A stretch of DNA of 13,544 bases. Origin: Ferrimonas sp044433165 (GTDB lineage: Bacteria; Pseudomonadota; Gammaproteobacteria; Enterobacterales; Shewanellaceae). The stretch spans positions 1 through 13,544 of the forward strand of contig JAWXTX010000075.1 in NCBI GenBank assembly GCA_044433165.1, given 5' to 3'. The notes under the pieces are model-generated. The model was given only the letters and a program-made list of their open reading frames with translations, was not told where the DNA came from and searched no databases. Of this stretch, positions 7,758 through 13,544 are shown piece by piece; position 1 is the first letter of the stretch, and each line of letters begins with the position of its first letter. The position numbers and the translations under genes were made by a program.

Positions 7758-7770
7758 CTGATTGTATCAG
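7758..7770 (-). promoter_or_regulatory. possible -10 box within a palindrome, yciH operon
   Basis: On the minus strand TACAAT (complement of 7761-7766) matches five of six bases of the -10 consensus. It lies inside the palindrome CTGAT-N3-ATCAG (7758-7770), about 30 bases before the yciH start. No convincing -35 precedes it. A second small inverted repeat, TCAGCC/GGCTGA (7777-7794), sits where the -35 would fall. The palindrome could be an operator overlapping the promoter. Confidence 0.3.
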
Positions 7771-8065
7771 ATCCCGTCAGCCGCAGTAGGCTGAGCCTCG
7801 AACACGATGTCAGAGTCCACCTACGCCAAGCTCTGAGCACACCGTAGAGTCACGGCTCAAGCTGGCACTAATGCGCCATAAAACGAAGCAATTTGGCGGC
7901 AATCAACCATACTCTCTAACGGTTCGTTCACTTTCTTATGAGGCAGTACGCTCTGCCCCCAGCATCAAGAAATCAGAAGGAACCGGTGGTACTGGCGAAG
8001 CCAACAGGCGCTCAAAATGCGTCAGCACCATTTACAAACCATCAAGTCACCAGCTTAGACAGTGG

Positions 8066-8101
8066 GTTACCGGTTTGTTTACGTACACGGTAACGGTAAA
8101 C
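8066..8101 (+). repeat. interleaved inverted repeats upstream of the DUF4136 gene
   Basis: GTTACCG (8066-8072) pairs with CGGTAAC (8088-8094), while GTTTAC (8077-8082) pairs with GTAAAC (8096-8101). The two stems interlock, so in RNA they would be mutually exclusive hairpins or an H-type pseudoknot. In DNA they could be overlapping operator sites. The element ends about 20 bases before the Shine-Dalgarno sequence. Confidence 0.45.
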
Positions 8102-8122
8102 ACGCTGCTCTACCGATAACTT

Positions 8123-8128
8123 GGAAGG
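8123..8128 (+). promoter_or_regulatory. ribosome binding site of the DUF4136 lipoprotein gene
   Basis: GGAAGG lies five bases before the ATG at 8134. It supports that start over the in-frame ATG at 8062, which would put a non-hydrophobic stretch in front of the signal peptide. Confidence 0.65.
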
Positions 8129-8133
8129 CGATA

Positions 8134-8691
8134 ATGAAAGCATTGCTTCTGTTCATCACTGCGCTCACCGTTAGCGGCTGCGCGAATATTCGTACCAACA
8201 TCGATTACAACACCAGCATCAATTTCAGTCAGTTCAACAGTTGGGCTTGGTTGCAACCGGCGCAGATGGCGGCCGCAGAAGCCTATCGGCATGATGGCCT
8301 TTATGATGCGCGCATTCGGGCAGCGATAGAAAATGAGCTACCGGCTCGTGGCTTGTTTAAAACCACGGAAAATAACGCCGGCTTATTAGTGAATTATTTA
8401 ACTTCGGTTCAAAATAAGGTCGATATTAATACGTTTTATAATAACTTCGGTTACTACCCTTATTATCGCCCAGACCCATGGCGTCCGGTTTTTGCCCCCG
8501 ATATTCAAGTTCAGCAATACCAAGAAGGGACGTTGATCATTGATCTTATCGATGCCCAAACCTCACAACTGGTTTGGCGCGGGACGGCAACGTCCATCAT
8601 CGATCCAGATCAAACGCCAGCTGAGCGGACAAAATCAATCAATAAAGCGGTTAAAGCCATTTTGGCTCAATATCCCCCCACCACTCATTAA
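8134..8691 (+). CDS. DUF4136 domain lipoprotein
   Basis: The product has 185 residues. It begins with a short lipoprotein signal peptide, MKALLLFITALTVSGC, whose lipobox VSGC predicts cleavage before C16 and lipid attachment. The residue after the Cys is Ala, so outer-membrane sorting is likely in an enteric-type Lol system. The rest fits DUF4136: an early Asn/Asp-Tyr and F-x-x-F-x-S-W-A-W element, a central helix with R-x-A-I-x-x-x-L, a Tyr- and Pro-rich middle (FGYYPYYRPDPW), the strand EGTLIIDLIDAQTSQLVWRGTA, and a C-terminal helix ending in a Pro-rich tail. The function of the family is unknown. The gene stands alone, converging on the thiolase gene through a shared hairpin. The start at 8134 is fixed by the ribosome binding site and the signal peptide. 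Confidence 0.88.
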   Translation: MKALLLFITALTVSGCANIRTNIDYNTSINFSQFNSWAWLQPAQMAAAEAYRHDGLYDARIRAAIENELPARGLFKTTENNAGLLVNYLTSVQNKVDINTFYNNFGYYPYYRPDPWRPVFAPDIQVQQYQEGTLIIDLIDAQTSQLVWRGTATSIIDPDQTPAERTKSINKAVKAILAQYPPTTH

Positions 8692-8700
8692 ACAAAAAAC

Positions 8701-8735
8701 AACGCCGCCATAGAGTATGGCTCCATAGCGGCGTT
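8701..8735 (-). terminator. intrinsic terminator of the thiolase gene, probably bidirectional
   Basis: The arms 8701-8715 and 8721-8735 form a 15-bp stem with two mismatched positions and a TATGG loop. Eight GC-rich base pairs (aacgccgc/gcggcgtt) form the base of the stem. On the minus strand the stem is followed by GTTTTTTG, a proper U-tract, so it should end thiolase transcription. On the plus strand it lies 9 bases after the lipoprotein stop and is followed by few T residues, so it is weaker in that direction. Confidence 0.85.
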
Positions 8736-8751
8736 ATGATTTCACTGCGTA

Positions 8752-9936
8752 TTAGGCTAATTCAATGGCCATCGCCACTGCTTCGCCACCGCCAATGCAT
8801 AGGCTGGCGACGCCCCGCTTTAATCCTTGCGCTTGTAAGGCGTGCAGCAAAGTCACCACAATGCGGCTCCCACTGCAGCCGATGGGGTGCCCAAGCGCGC
8901 AAGCGCCGCCATGAATGTTCACTTTATTGGCATCCAACTCGAGCGCTTGAATCGCCGCCATCGTTACCATGGCAAACGCTTCATTAATTTCAAACAAATC
9001 CACATCACTCGGTTGCCACCCCAGCTGATTCAGCAATTTTGATAACGCCCCAATCGGTGCCAGTGTGAACTCGTTGGGCAATTGCGCATGGCTGGCATGG
9101 CCTTTGATTGTCGCAAGAATTGGCATGCGGTTGGCCTGAGCATACTCGACGGAAGTCACCACCAATGCGGCCGCGCCATCACTGATGGAGCTGGAATTCG
9201 CCGCTGTAATGGTGCCATCATTGACAAAGGCAGGGCGTAAATGGGGAATTTTTTCAGGGCGCGCCTTACTGGGCTGCTCATCCACCGTCACTTGCTGCTC
9301 TCCATGGCGAGTCGTCACTGCCACTGGCGCAATTTCCGGCGCAAAGACACCACGGTCAATGGCGGTCTGTGCGCGCCGTAAAGACTCTAACGCAAACGCA
9401 TCCATCCGTTCACGCTCAAACCCCAGCGCATCGGCGGTTTGCTGGGCAAAAAAACCCATGGCCTTGCCGGTATCAGCGTCCTCTAAGCCATCAAGAAACA
9501 TGTGATCGAGCACTTGGTTGTGCCCCATACGTAGCCCATTGCGGACTTTATCCAATAAATAAGGCGCTTGACTCATGTTTTCCATACCGCCAGCAACCGC
9601 CACATTGAGGCTACCGGCTTGCACCATGTCGTGCGCCATCATCAGCGTTTTCATGCCAGAGCCACACACTTTATTCACGGTTGTAGCTCCAACCCCTTGA
9701 GGCAATTGCGCCGCTAAGCTTGCTTGCCGAGCTGGGGCTTGTTTTAGCCCAGCCGGCAATACGCAGCCCATCAAGACCTCTCCCACTTGCTCCGGCGCAA
9801 TCTGAGCTCGCTGAACCGCGGCTTGAATTGCAACACTGCCCAATATTGGCGCAGGAACGGTACTTAAACTGCCTTGAAAACTCCCCATAGGGGTACGCGC
9901 GGCTGACGCAATCACTACCGTTGTTCCATTCGCCAT
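8752..9936 (-). CDS. acetyl-CoA C-acyltransferase (thiolase, AtoB/PhaA type)
   Basis: A 394-residue thiolase of the biosynthetic (degradative-reversible) acetyl-CoA acetyltransferase group. It condenses two acetyl-CoA to acetoacetyl-CoA or cleaves the reverse. Catalytic residues are visible: the acylated Cys C91 in NKVCGSGMK, the NEAF motif (318-321), H350 in ALGHPIG, and the second Cys C380 in CIGGGEA. The substrate-binding GGMENMSQAP (116-125) is also typical. Length matches the ~392 residues of the family. The ATG at 9936 has GGAGAG (complement of 9942-9947) at good spacing, and GATAAT on the minus strand (complement of 9966-9971) could be a -10. No beta-oxidation, ketone-body or polyhydroxyalkanoate genes adjoin it, so the pathway cannot be read from context. 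atoB or phaA are possible names, and chain-length preference is not settled by sequence. Confidence 0.95.
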   Translation of the reverse strand: MANGTTVVIASAARTPMGSFQGSLSTVPAPILGSVAIQAAVQRAQIAPEQVGEVLMGCVLPAGLKQAPARQASLAAQLPQGVGATTVNKVCGSGMKTLMMAHDMVQAGSLNVAVAGGMENMSQAPYLLDKVRNGLRMGHNQVLDHMFLDGLEDADTGKAMGFFAQQTADALGFERERMDAFALESLRRAQTAIDRGVFAPEIAPVAVTTRHGEQQVTVDEQPSKARPEKIPHLRPAFVNDGTITAANSSSISDGAAALVVTSVEYAQANRMPILATIKGHASHAQLPNEFTLAPIGALSKLLNQLGWQPSDVDLFEINEAFAMVTMAAIQALELDANKVNIHGGACALGHPIGCSGSRIVVTLLHALQAQGLKRGVASLCIGGGEAVAMAIELA

Positions 9937-10416
9937 AGTTACTCTCCGATGTAAATTACGTGGCTATTATCGCCAGCCTCTATGGTGCTGACGTTTGTGC
10001 TGTCGTTCATGCTTTGGCGAGCATTTGGCTTAAGTGCACGGCATAACGAACGCCTCGAAGCATAACCATAAGGTGTGCGTGCCGACTTGGGGCATACCGC
10101 TTGTTAGCTCGGTTTGACTGTACTGAGGTTATGGGATCTGCCACTGCGCTTCGCGCTACCATTGCGCTCTGCCATTTCTCGGCCAAACTTACGGTTCAAA
10201 CTAACCAATTGGGTCAATCATCACTCGCTACTGATATATCGTAAAACAGCCATTTTTTGTTTCGTTATTCATAAAAAAAGCGCAATGCGATAACGAGCAG
10301 TCGCGAACAAGATCGCACGGCGAGTGGCTCAGGCTAGCCGTTCAACATGGCTTCAGGCACACTGCTGATTCGGCTTTTTTACCCTTTAACCCACCGCAAA
10401 AGATGAGCTTTTAACC
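9937..10416. other. 480-base intergenic region
   Basis: This is the longest non-coding stretch of the window, between the divergent thiolase and KfrA-like genes. The left end carries the thiolase ribosome binding site. An attC-like fold occupies 10041-10109. An imperfect repetition (gccactgcgct and gccattt around tgcgctctgcc) lies near 10140-10175. TCGTTAT (10262-10268) and ATAACGA (10290-10296) form a 7-bp inverted repeat around an A-rich loop. I see no protein-coding frame, tRNA or insertion-sequence end. The region reads like a relic or a regulatory spacer. Confidence 0.45.
10041..10109 (+). other. attC-like integron recombination site (tentative)
   Basis: The element starts with GCATAAC (10041-10047; R''-like, one mismatch to RYYYAAC) and ends with GTTAGCT (10103-10109; R'-like, one mismatch to GTTRRRY). 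Inside, GCCTCGAAG (10052-10060) pairs with CTTGGGGC (10086-10093) over eight pairs, one of them a G-T wobble, leaving a single bulged G. Such an extrahelical base in the L''/L' arm is a hallmark of attC. The central part is 25 bases, and the whole 69 bases lies within the usual attC size. No integron integrase or other attC is in the window, so it would be a solitary or decayed site. Chance resemblance is possible. Confidence 0.35.
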
Positions 10417-10722
10417 ATGGCCAACACCTCTTATTCCCCCTTAATGCAAGCGATCCAAACTTTGGTTCAACAAGGTAAATCCCCAACCATTGCCTTATTA
10501 AAAAGCCGCGTTGGGCCAGATTATCCATTGCCCCAATTAATTGAAGCCATTCGGCGCCACAAAGCCAATGCCCCCATTGAAGCCGATACCAACCTCAACC
10601 CACCGGCAGCCGCTGTCAATGAGCCTGTCTCTACGGTGGCTTTACAACAGCAGATCCATGAATTGCAACTTGAGATCCAACAATTACAACAACGGCTGGC
10701 TAAGTTAGAGGCCAAGCAGTAA
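10417..10722 (+). CDS. small KfrA-like helix-turn-helix and coiled-coil protein
   Basis: A 101-residue protein I do not know by name. Residues 5-50 resemble the KfrA N-terminal type of DNA-binding region: a helix (LMQAIQTLVQQG), the turn KSPTIALLKSRVG, then PLPQLIEAIRRHK. A Pro/Ala/Asn-rich linker spans about 51-72. Residues 73-100 form a Gln-rich leucine/isoleucine heptad coiled coil (LQQQIHELQLEIQQLQQRL), likely for dimerisation. I infer a small dimeric DNA-binding protein; DNA binding is not shown by the sequence. The start is the ATG at 10417, which has only a weak Shine-Dalgarno. The DUF2310 gene follows after 33 bases on the same strand, so the two are probably co-transcribed. No signal peptide or membrane segment is present. 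Confidence 0.8.
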   Translation: MANTSYSPLMQAIQTLVQQGKSPTIALLKSRVGPDYPLPQLIEAIRRHKANAPIEADTNLNPPAAAVNEPVSTVALQQQIHELQLEIQQLQQRLAKLEAKQ

Positions 10723-10755
10723 GCTTGCCGGCCGCGCTCTGTCTGGAATTGATGA

Positions 10756-11535
10756 ATGTATCTGGTTGAAATCCGCTTTGAATGCTACGACAACACCACC
10801 GTAACCGCTGTCGAACAGGCCATTAATCGATTAATGGAAGCATGGCGCCACAATGGCCAGTTGCTGGGGCGGGAGTTTCCGTTAGTGCAGCACGATGCCG
10901 AATTTACCTTGCGGGCCATGTGCCCTGAGATCGAGAGTTTACAACCAGCATTTAGCTCACCATGGGTGAGGCGCCAACTGCATGCGTTAAGCGAGGCCAA
11001 ACTATTACAGCCTCGGGTTAAGCTGATTGGGCGCGACATTAACTCCGAAGCCAGCGCCGAAGCCTTACCAACGCAAAGTCAAATTCTCTATACCACTTAT
11101 GTGCACTCCTGCTCACCATTACGCGACGGCGAAACCATGATGCCAGTGCCTTTATATCGGCTACCAGCCAGCTTTAACGGTGACCACAAAGCGCTGGTTA
11201 AATGGCAAACCGAGTGGCAAGCCTGCGATGAGTTACAGATGGCGGGCAGCGGCGCGGTTGAATTCGCCGCGTTAAATGAGATAGCCAGCGTGGACTCGGT
11301 GCTTTTCCGCCGTGGCTGGGATCTTCGTGGGCGGCTCGAATACCTGAGCCAGATCCCCACTTACTATTATTTGTATCGCGTTGGGGGCGCCAATCTCCAA
11401 ATCGAGCAACAACGTCCCTGCCCTCGCTGTGGCAACCCGAATTGGCGTTTAGCAGAGCCATGGCACGATTTATTTCATTTTCGCTGTGAGCCTTGCCGCT
11501 TGGTTTCCAACCTGTCATGGGATCTGATCTCATAA
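10756..11535 (+). CDS. DUF2310 family Zn-ribbon protein
   Basis: A 259-residue cytosolic protein matching the DUF2310 Zn-ribbon family found in gammaproteobacteria such as Vibrio and Shewanella. The N-terminus (MYLVEIRFEC) forms a predicted beta strand and helix. The centre holds a YTTYVHSCSPLR segment (112-123) and GMxP-like PVPLYRLP. The C-terminus has a four-cysteine zinc ribbon: CPRC (C222, C225) and CEPC (C244, C247), separated by 18 residues, followed by a conserved end NLSWDLIS. The biochemical function is unknown. The gene follows the KfrA-like gene by 33 bases and converges on syd with only 40 bases between stops. I chose the ATG at 10756, giving the family's usual N-terminus; the Shine-Dalgarno is weak. 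Confidence 0.85.
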   Translation: MYLVEIRFECYDNTTVTAVEQAINRLMEAWRHNGQLLGREFPLVQHDAEFTLRAMCPEIESLQPAFSSPWVRRQLHALSEAKLLQPRVKLIGRDINSEASAEALPTQSQILYTTYVHSCSPLRDGETMMPVPLYRLPASFNGDHKALVKWQTEWQACDELQMAGSGAVEFAALNEIASVDSVLFRRGWDLRGRLEYLSQIPTYYYLYRVGGANLQIEQQRPCPRCGNPNWRLAEPWHDLFHFRCEPCRLVSNLSWDLIS

Positions 11536-11575
11536 TCGTGATGAGCCGCAACAACGCCATTCGTTCATCTAATGG

Positions 11576-12196
11576 CTAACGTCTCCATGGCCATAACACC
11601 CGCCACATACTGGCAAAACGCGCCCGTAATGAAAGTACCGGTAACGGGGCTTCGATAATGGGGGCGACGACGGTGTGTGGCCGAGGGGTTAGCTGCTGAA
11701 AAAATTGTCGTAAAGTTGGCGCCAATTGCTGATGCGGCCGCTCTCCTGGGATCTCCAACCAAATGCTGCCACTGTCGTTATCCAGAACAATCATCTCCTC
11801 TCCTTCCCCCAAAACACCGAGAAAAATGGTGGGTGCTTGCTTGAGTTTGCGTTTCATCAACAGGTGGCCTATCAAATTTTGCTGTAGCCGTTGACGGTCA
11901 TCGTCATTCCAGACCTGCAACAATTCCCCACGGCCAAATGCCGCCTGAAAATACAACGAGCCGGCATACCACTGACCATAAAAGTGACCGACATCCTCAT
12001 GCAGTGTTAAGGCTAATGCCTCTGCAACGTTTGCAAAATCCTGCGTCGGTATTTGCTGAGCCGCTTGCCACAGTGCAATCCCATCTTCATTGCGTCGCAC
12101 TAATGCGGGGCCATCTTCGTCATGCTCGGTTTGTGGTAAGGGTTGCCAGGCCCGTTGGTACGCTTGCAGAAAGTCATTCAGTGGGGAATACAACAT
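11576..12196 (-). CDS. syd: Syd, SecY-interacting protein, with extended C-terminus
   Basis: Syd is a peripheral inner-membrane protein that binds the cytosolic loops of SecY and is thought to check the integrity of the SecYEG translocon. The family core covers about residues 1-174, with the recognisable LxxTLHEDVGHFYGQWYAGSL region (61-81), the LLQVWNDDDRQRLQQNLIGHLLMKRKLKQAPTIF region (92-125) and a closing FFQQLTPRP. The product has 206 residues against about 181 in E. coli. The extra ~32 residues are proline- and valine-rich and then end in an arginine/tryptophan-rich segment (residues 189-206: R191, R193, W198, R199, W202, W204, R205, R206). Such a tail could touch phospholipid or SecY. 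The gene is divergent from queF, a pairing also seen in E. coli. The ATG at 12196 fits the family N-terminus. Confidence 0.93.
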   Translation of the reverse strand: MLYSPLNDFLQAYQRAWQPLPQTEHDEDGPALVRRNEDGIALWQAAQQIPTQDFANVAEALALTLHEDVGHFYGQWYAGSLYFQAAFGRGELLQVWNDDDRQRLQQNLIGHLLMKRKLKQAPTIFLGVLGEGEEMIVLDNDSGSIWLEIPGERPHQQLAPTLRQFFQQLTPRPHTVVAPIIEAPLPVLSLRARFASMWRVLWPWRR

Positions 12197-12254
12197 AGAA
12201 TCGGATATTTTTGGTAAACTTCGGCCTTTAGTTTGCCACAGTTTTTGATTGGTT
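12197..12254. promoter_or_regulatory. shared divergent promoter region of syd and queF
   Basis: Only 58 bases separate the two starts. The region is AT-rich (atatttttggtaaac, then cagtttttgattgg) and must hold at least parts of both promoters. I cannot assign -35 and -10 boxes with confidence, and I see no preQ1 riboswitch fold; the queF leader is too short to hold one unless transcription starts inside syd. Confidence 0.4.
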
Positions 12255-13106
12255 ATGTCACAGCACGATCCTTACCAACACGCCGAAGCCTTAAAGGGGC
12301 TGACTTTAGGTCAACAAACCCAGTACGTTGCTCAATATGATCCCAGCCTATTACAGGCGGTACCACGGGCTTTAAATCGCGATGCTATCCAGTTAACCGA
12401 GCCGTTGCCCTTCCATGGCGACGACATTTGGACCGGCTACGAATTATCGTGGCTAAACCCTAAAGGCAAGCCCATGGTGGCGATTTTGCACTTACAACTG
12501 GATGCCAATAGCCAAAATTTAATTGAGTCAAAGTCCTTTAAGCTTTATCTCAATAGCTTTAACCAAACCAAAATCGACTCAACCGAGGCGTTAGTGGCGT
12601 GTTTAACGCAAGATCTAAGCCACTGCGCGCAGGGTCAAGCGCAGGTGCAACTGACCTTACCGGCCGATTTTCGTACTCAACCCATGACCGAGTTAGAAGG
12701 CCATTTAATTGATGATCTCGATATTGAAGTAACCGATTATCAATTTAATCCGGCAATCTTAGCGACGGCTACCGAGACCGAGATTGTGACTGAAACCTTG
12801 CGCTCAGATCTGCTCAAGTCCAATTGTTTAATTACCTCACAGCCGGATTGGGGTAGCGTGCAAATTCGTTATCAGGGGCCAAAGATCAACCAAGAAGCGC
12901 TGTTACGCTACTTGATAAGCTTCCGCCAACATAACGAGTTTCATGAGCAATGTGTCGAGCGGATCTTTATGGATCTGACACGCTATTGCCACTGTCAAAA
13001 GTTAACGGTTTATGCACGTTACACTCGACGCGGCGGGCTCGATATCAATCCTTTTCGCAGTAACTTCGAAGCCACACCCAGCAACCTTCGATTAGCGCGC
13101 CAATAA
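12255..13106 (+). CDS. queF: QueF, NADPH-dependent preQ0 reductase
   Basis: QueF reduces 7-cyano-7-deazaguanine (preQ0) to 7-aminomethyl-7-deazaguanine (preQ1), using two NADPH, in queuosine biosynthesis for tRNA. This is the long, YqcD-type enzyme of 283 residues with tandem T-fold halves. The signature ESKSFKLYLNS lies at 91-101. The catalytic Cys is C191 in LLKSNCLITSQPDWGS with D198 nearby, and HNEFHEQCVERIF carries H230 and E231. The conserved end is YARYTRRGGLDINPFRS. The start is the ATG at 12255 (MSQHDPYQHAEALKGLTLG), matching E. coli; the TTG six bases upstream would add only two residues. It is divergent from syd and convergent with the HDOD gene. The assignment is firm. Confidence 0.98.
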   Translation: MSQHDPYQHAEALKGLTLGQQTQYVAQYDPSLLQAVPRALNRDAIQLTEPLPFHGDDIWTGYELSWLNPKGKPMVAILHLQLDANSQNLIESKSFKLYLNSFNQTKIDSTEALVACLTQDLSHCAQGQAQVQLTLPADFRTQPMTELEGHLIDDLDIEVTDYQFNPAILATATETEIVTETLRSDLLKSNCLITSQPDWGSVQIRYQGPKINQEALLRYLISFRQHNEFHEQCVERIFMDLTRYCHCQKLTVYARYTRRGGLDINPFRSNFEATPSNLRLARQ

Positions 13107-13131
13107 ACCGCGCACGCTTGTAGTTGGATTA

Positions 13132-13163
13132 GCGCGCTCATTGATGTGATTTAATGAGCGCGC
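13132..13163. terminator. hairpin between convergent queF and the HDOD gene
   Basis: A perfect 11-bp stem (gcgcgctcatt at 13132-13142, aatgagcgcgc at 13153-13163) has a 10-base loop. It lies 25 bases after the queF stop and 6 bases beyond the stop of the opposing gene. The stem is GC-rich, but no T-run follows on either strand. It is likely a bidirectional transcription end or an mRNA 3' stabiliser. Confidence 0.55.
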
Positions 13164-13169
13164 GGCGGG

Positions 13170-13544
13170 TTAATGGGAAGTTGTAATGGAAAGTTCATTG
13201 GGGCCTGTAGCACCAGATAATGGTAACGCGTGCGATAATTGCGCCATCACTTGAGCGTAGGTAACAACGTAGTTATCCATGCAAAAAACATCGACACTGG
13301 ATAGCACCCCTTTGCGCACATACAGCGCCAATGAGGTAGCAAGCGGATCCGCTAATGTCTCCTGACGGGCAAATAACGCCGCCAGTCGCACCAAATCTAA
13401 ATAACTGGGGTGGCGAGTCTGATAGCTGAACTGACGCCAATAGCGGGCAAGCTCAACAAGCTCGCTTGGGAATTGATATTGCGTTAAAAGCACCCACCCC
13501 AAAGGCCCCTTCAAACGCGTTAAACAGGCACTCAATTCCGCCTT
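13170..13544 (-). CDS. HDOD/HD-related domain protein (3' end)
   Basis: The frame is open to the right edge, so only the last ~124 residues are visible; the TTG at 13535 is not a credible start. The segment GWVLLTQYQFPSELVELARYWRQF, followed by HPSYLDLVRLAALFAR, resembles the C-terminal half of HDOD domains, which have a W-x-[FL]-P-x-x-[LI]-V-x-A-[IV] helix and then a Y-x-D-L-V-x-[LV]-A helix. HDOD proteins are HD-like but usually lack metal residues, and often act in regulation. After the domain come about 50 residues with a VDVFCMDNYVVTYAQVMAQLSHAL helix and a Ser/Thr-rich end. The metal-site region is outside the window, so I cannot say whether a catalytic HD is present. The identification is by pattern only. 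Confidence 0.62.
   Translation of the reverse strand, partial: KAELSACLTRLKGPLGWVLLTQYQFPSELVELARYWRQFSYQTRHPSYLDLVRLAALFARQETLADPLATSLALYVRKGVLSSVDVFCMDNYVVTYAQVMAQLSHALPLSGATGPNELSITTSH

Larger units (their letters stand above)
7731..8133. other. 403-base intergenic region between yciH and the DUF4136 gene
   Basis: This gap separates the divergent yciH operon and lipoprotein gene. The left end holds the possible yciH promoter. The right end holds interleaved inverted repeats and the lipoprotein ribosome binding site. In between (about 7800-8040) I recognise nothing. A frame of 82 codons (7871-8119) has no ribosome binding site and reads like random sequence rich in Ser, Thr and Arg. No tRNA, insertion-sequence end or riboswitch fold was recognised. 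Confidence 0.5.

Noticed and set aside
7871..8119. 82-codon frame in the gap before the lipoprotein gene
   Set aside because: It has no Shine-Dalgarno, has a random-like composition, and its end overlaps the inverted repeats upstream of the lipoprotein start.
8062..8133. Upstream in-frame ATG of the DUF4136 gene
   Set aside because: It would place 24 polar residues before the lipoprotein signal peptide. The ATG at 8134 has a good ribosome binding site.
9185..9608. Plus-strand frames inside the thiolase gene
   Set aside because: Shadows of a gene with all catalytic motifs intact.
10130..10200. Possible tRNA or second attC near the gcgcttcgcgct sequence
   Set aside because: No cloverleaf or T-loop consensus can be formed, and there are no paired R''/R' boxes around it.
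12197..12254. preQ1 riboswitch before queF
   Set aside because: The 58-base gap has no C-rich loop or H-type pseudoknot of the preQ1 classes that I can recognise.

Overview
The window is an ordinary-looking stretch of a gammaproteobacterial chromosome of roughly balanced base composition. SbcD, SbcC, RuvX, AlgH/YqgE, YciH, Syd and the long (E. coli-type) QueF all read as close relatives of their enterobacterial counterparts. The GlyGly-CTERM tail, the DUF2310 Zn-ribbon protein beside syd and queF, and the DUF4136 lipoprotein suggest a marine or aquatic lineage near Shewanella, Aeromonas or Vibrio. I cannot fix the genus. There is no transposase, phage gene, CRISPR array, rRNA or tRNA that I can see.

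Layout. (1) 1-1115: the 3' end of a secreted, surface-anchored protein made of Ig-like repeats. (2) 1288-6302: the sbcD-sbcC operon, whose genes overlap by ATGA; SbcC is extraordinarily glutamine-rich. (3) 6303-6424: a convergent gap holding a perfect 15-bp inverted repeat. (4) 7730-6425, minus strand: the tightly packed operon yciH-algH-ruvX. (5) 7731-8133: a long non-coding gap ending in interleaved inverted repeats, then a DUF4136 lipoprotein gene (8134-8691). (6) A shared hairpin terminator, then a thiolase gene on the minus strand (9936-8752). (7) 9937-10416: the longest gap, with an attC-like fold. (8) 10417-11535: a small KfrA-like protein and a DUF2310 Zn-ribbon protein, probably co-transcribed. 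(9) syd (minus) and queF (plus), divergent from a short shared region. (10) The 3' end of an HDOD-type protein on the minus strand, cut by the window edge.

How the genes relate. SbcD and SbcC form the Mre11/Rad50-type nuclease that opens DNA hairpins and processes DNA ends. RuvX is an RNase H-fold nuclease implicated in 16S rRNA maturation and in recombination. YciH is an SUI1/eIF1-like protein, so the yciH-algH-ruvX unit has a translation flavour. Syd monitors SecY at the inner membrane. QueF makes preQ1 for queuosine in tRNA. The thiolase and lipoprotein genes stand alone.

I see no clear new multi-gene system. The points most worth checking are the CAG/CAA-rich sbcC gene (SbcCD itself attacks CAG/CTG hairpins), the solitary attC-like site with a bulged base in its stem, the basic and aromatic tail added to Syd, and the small HTH/coiled-coil protein paired with a Zn-ribbon protein.
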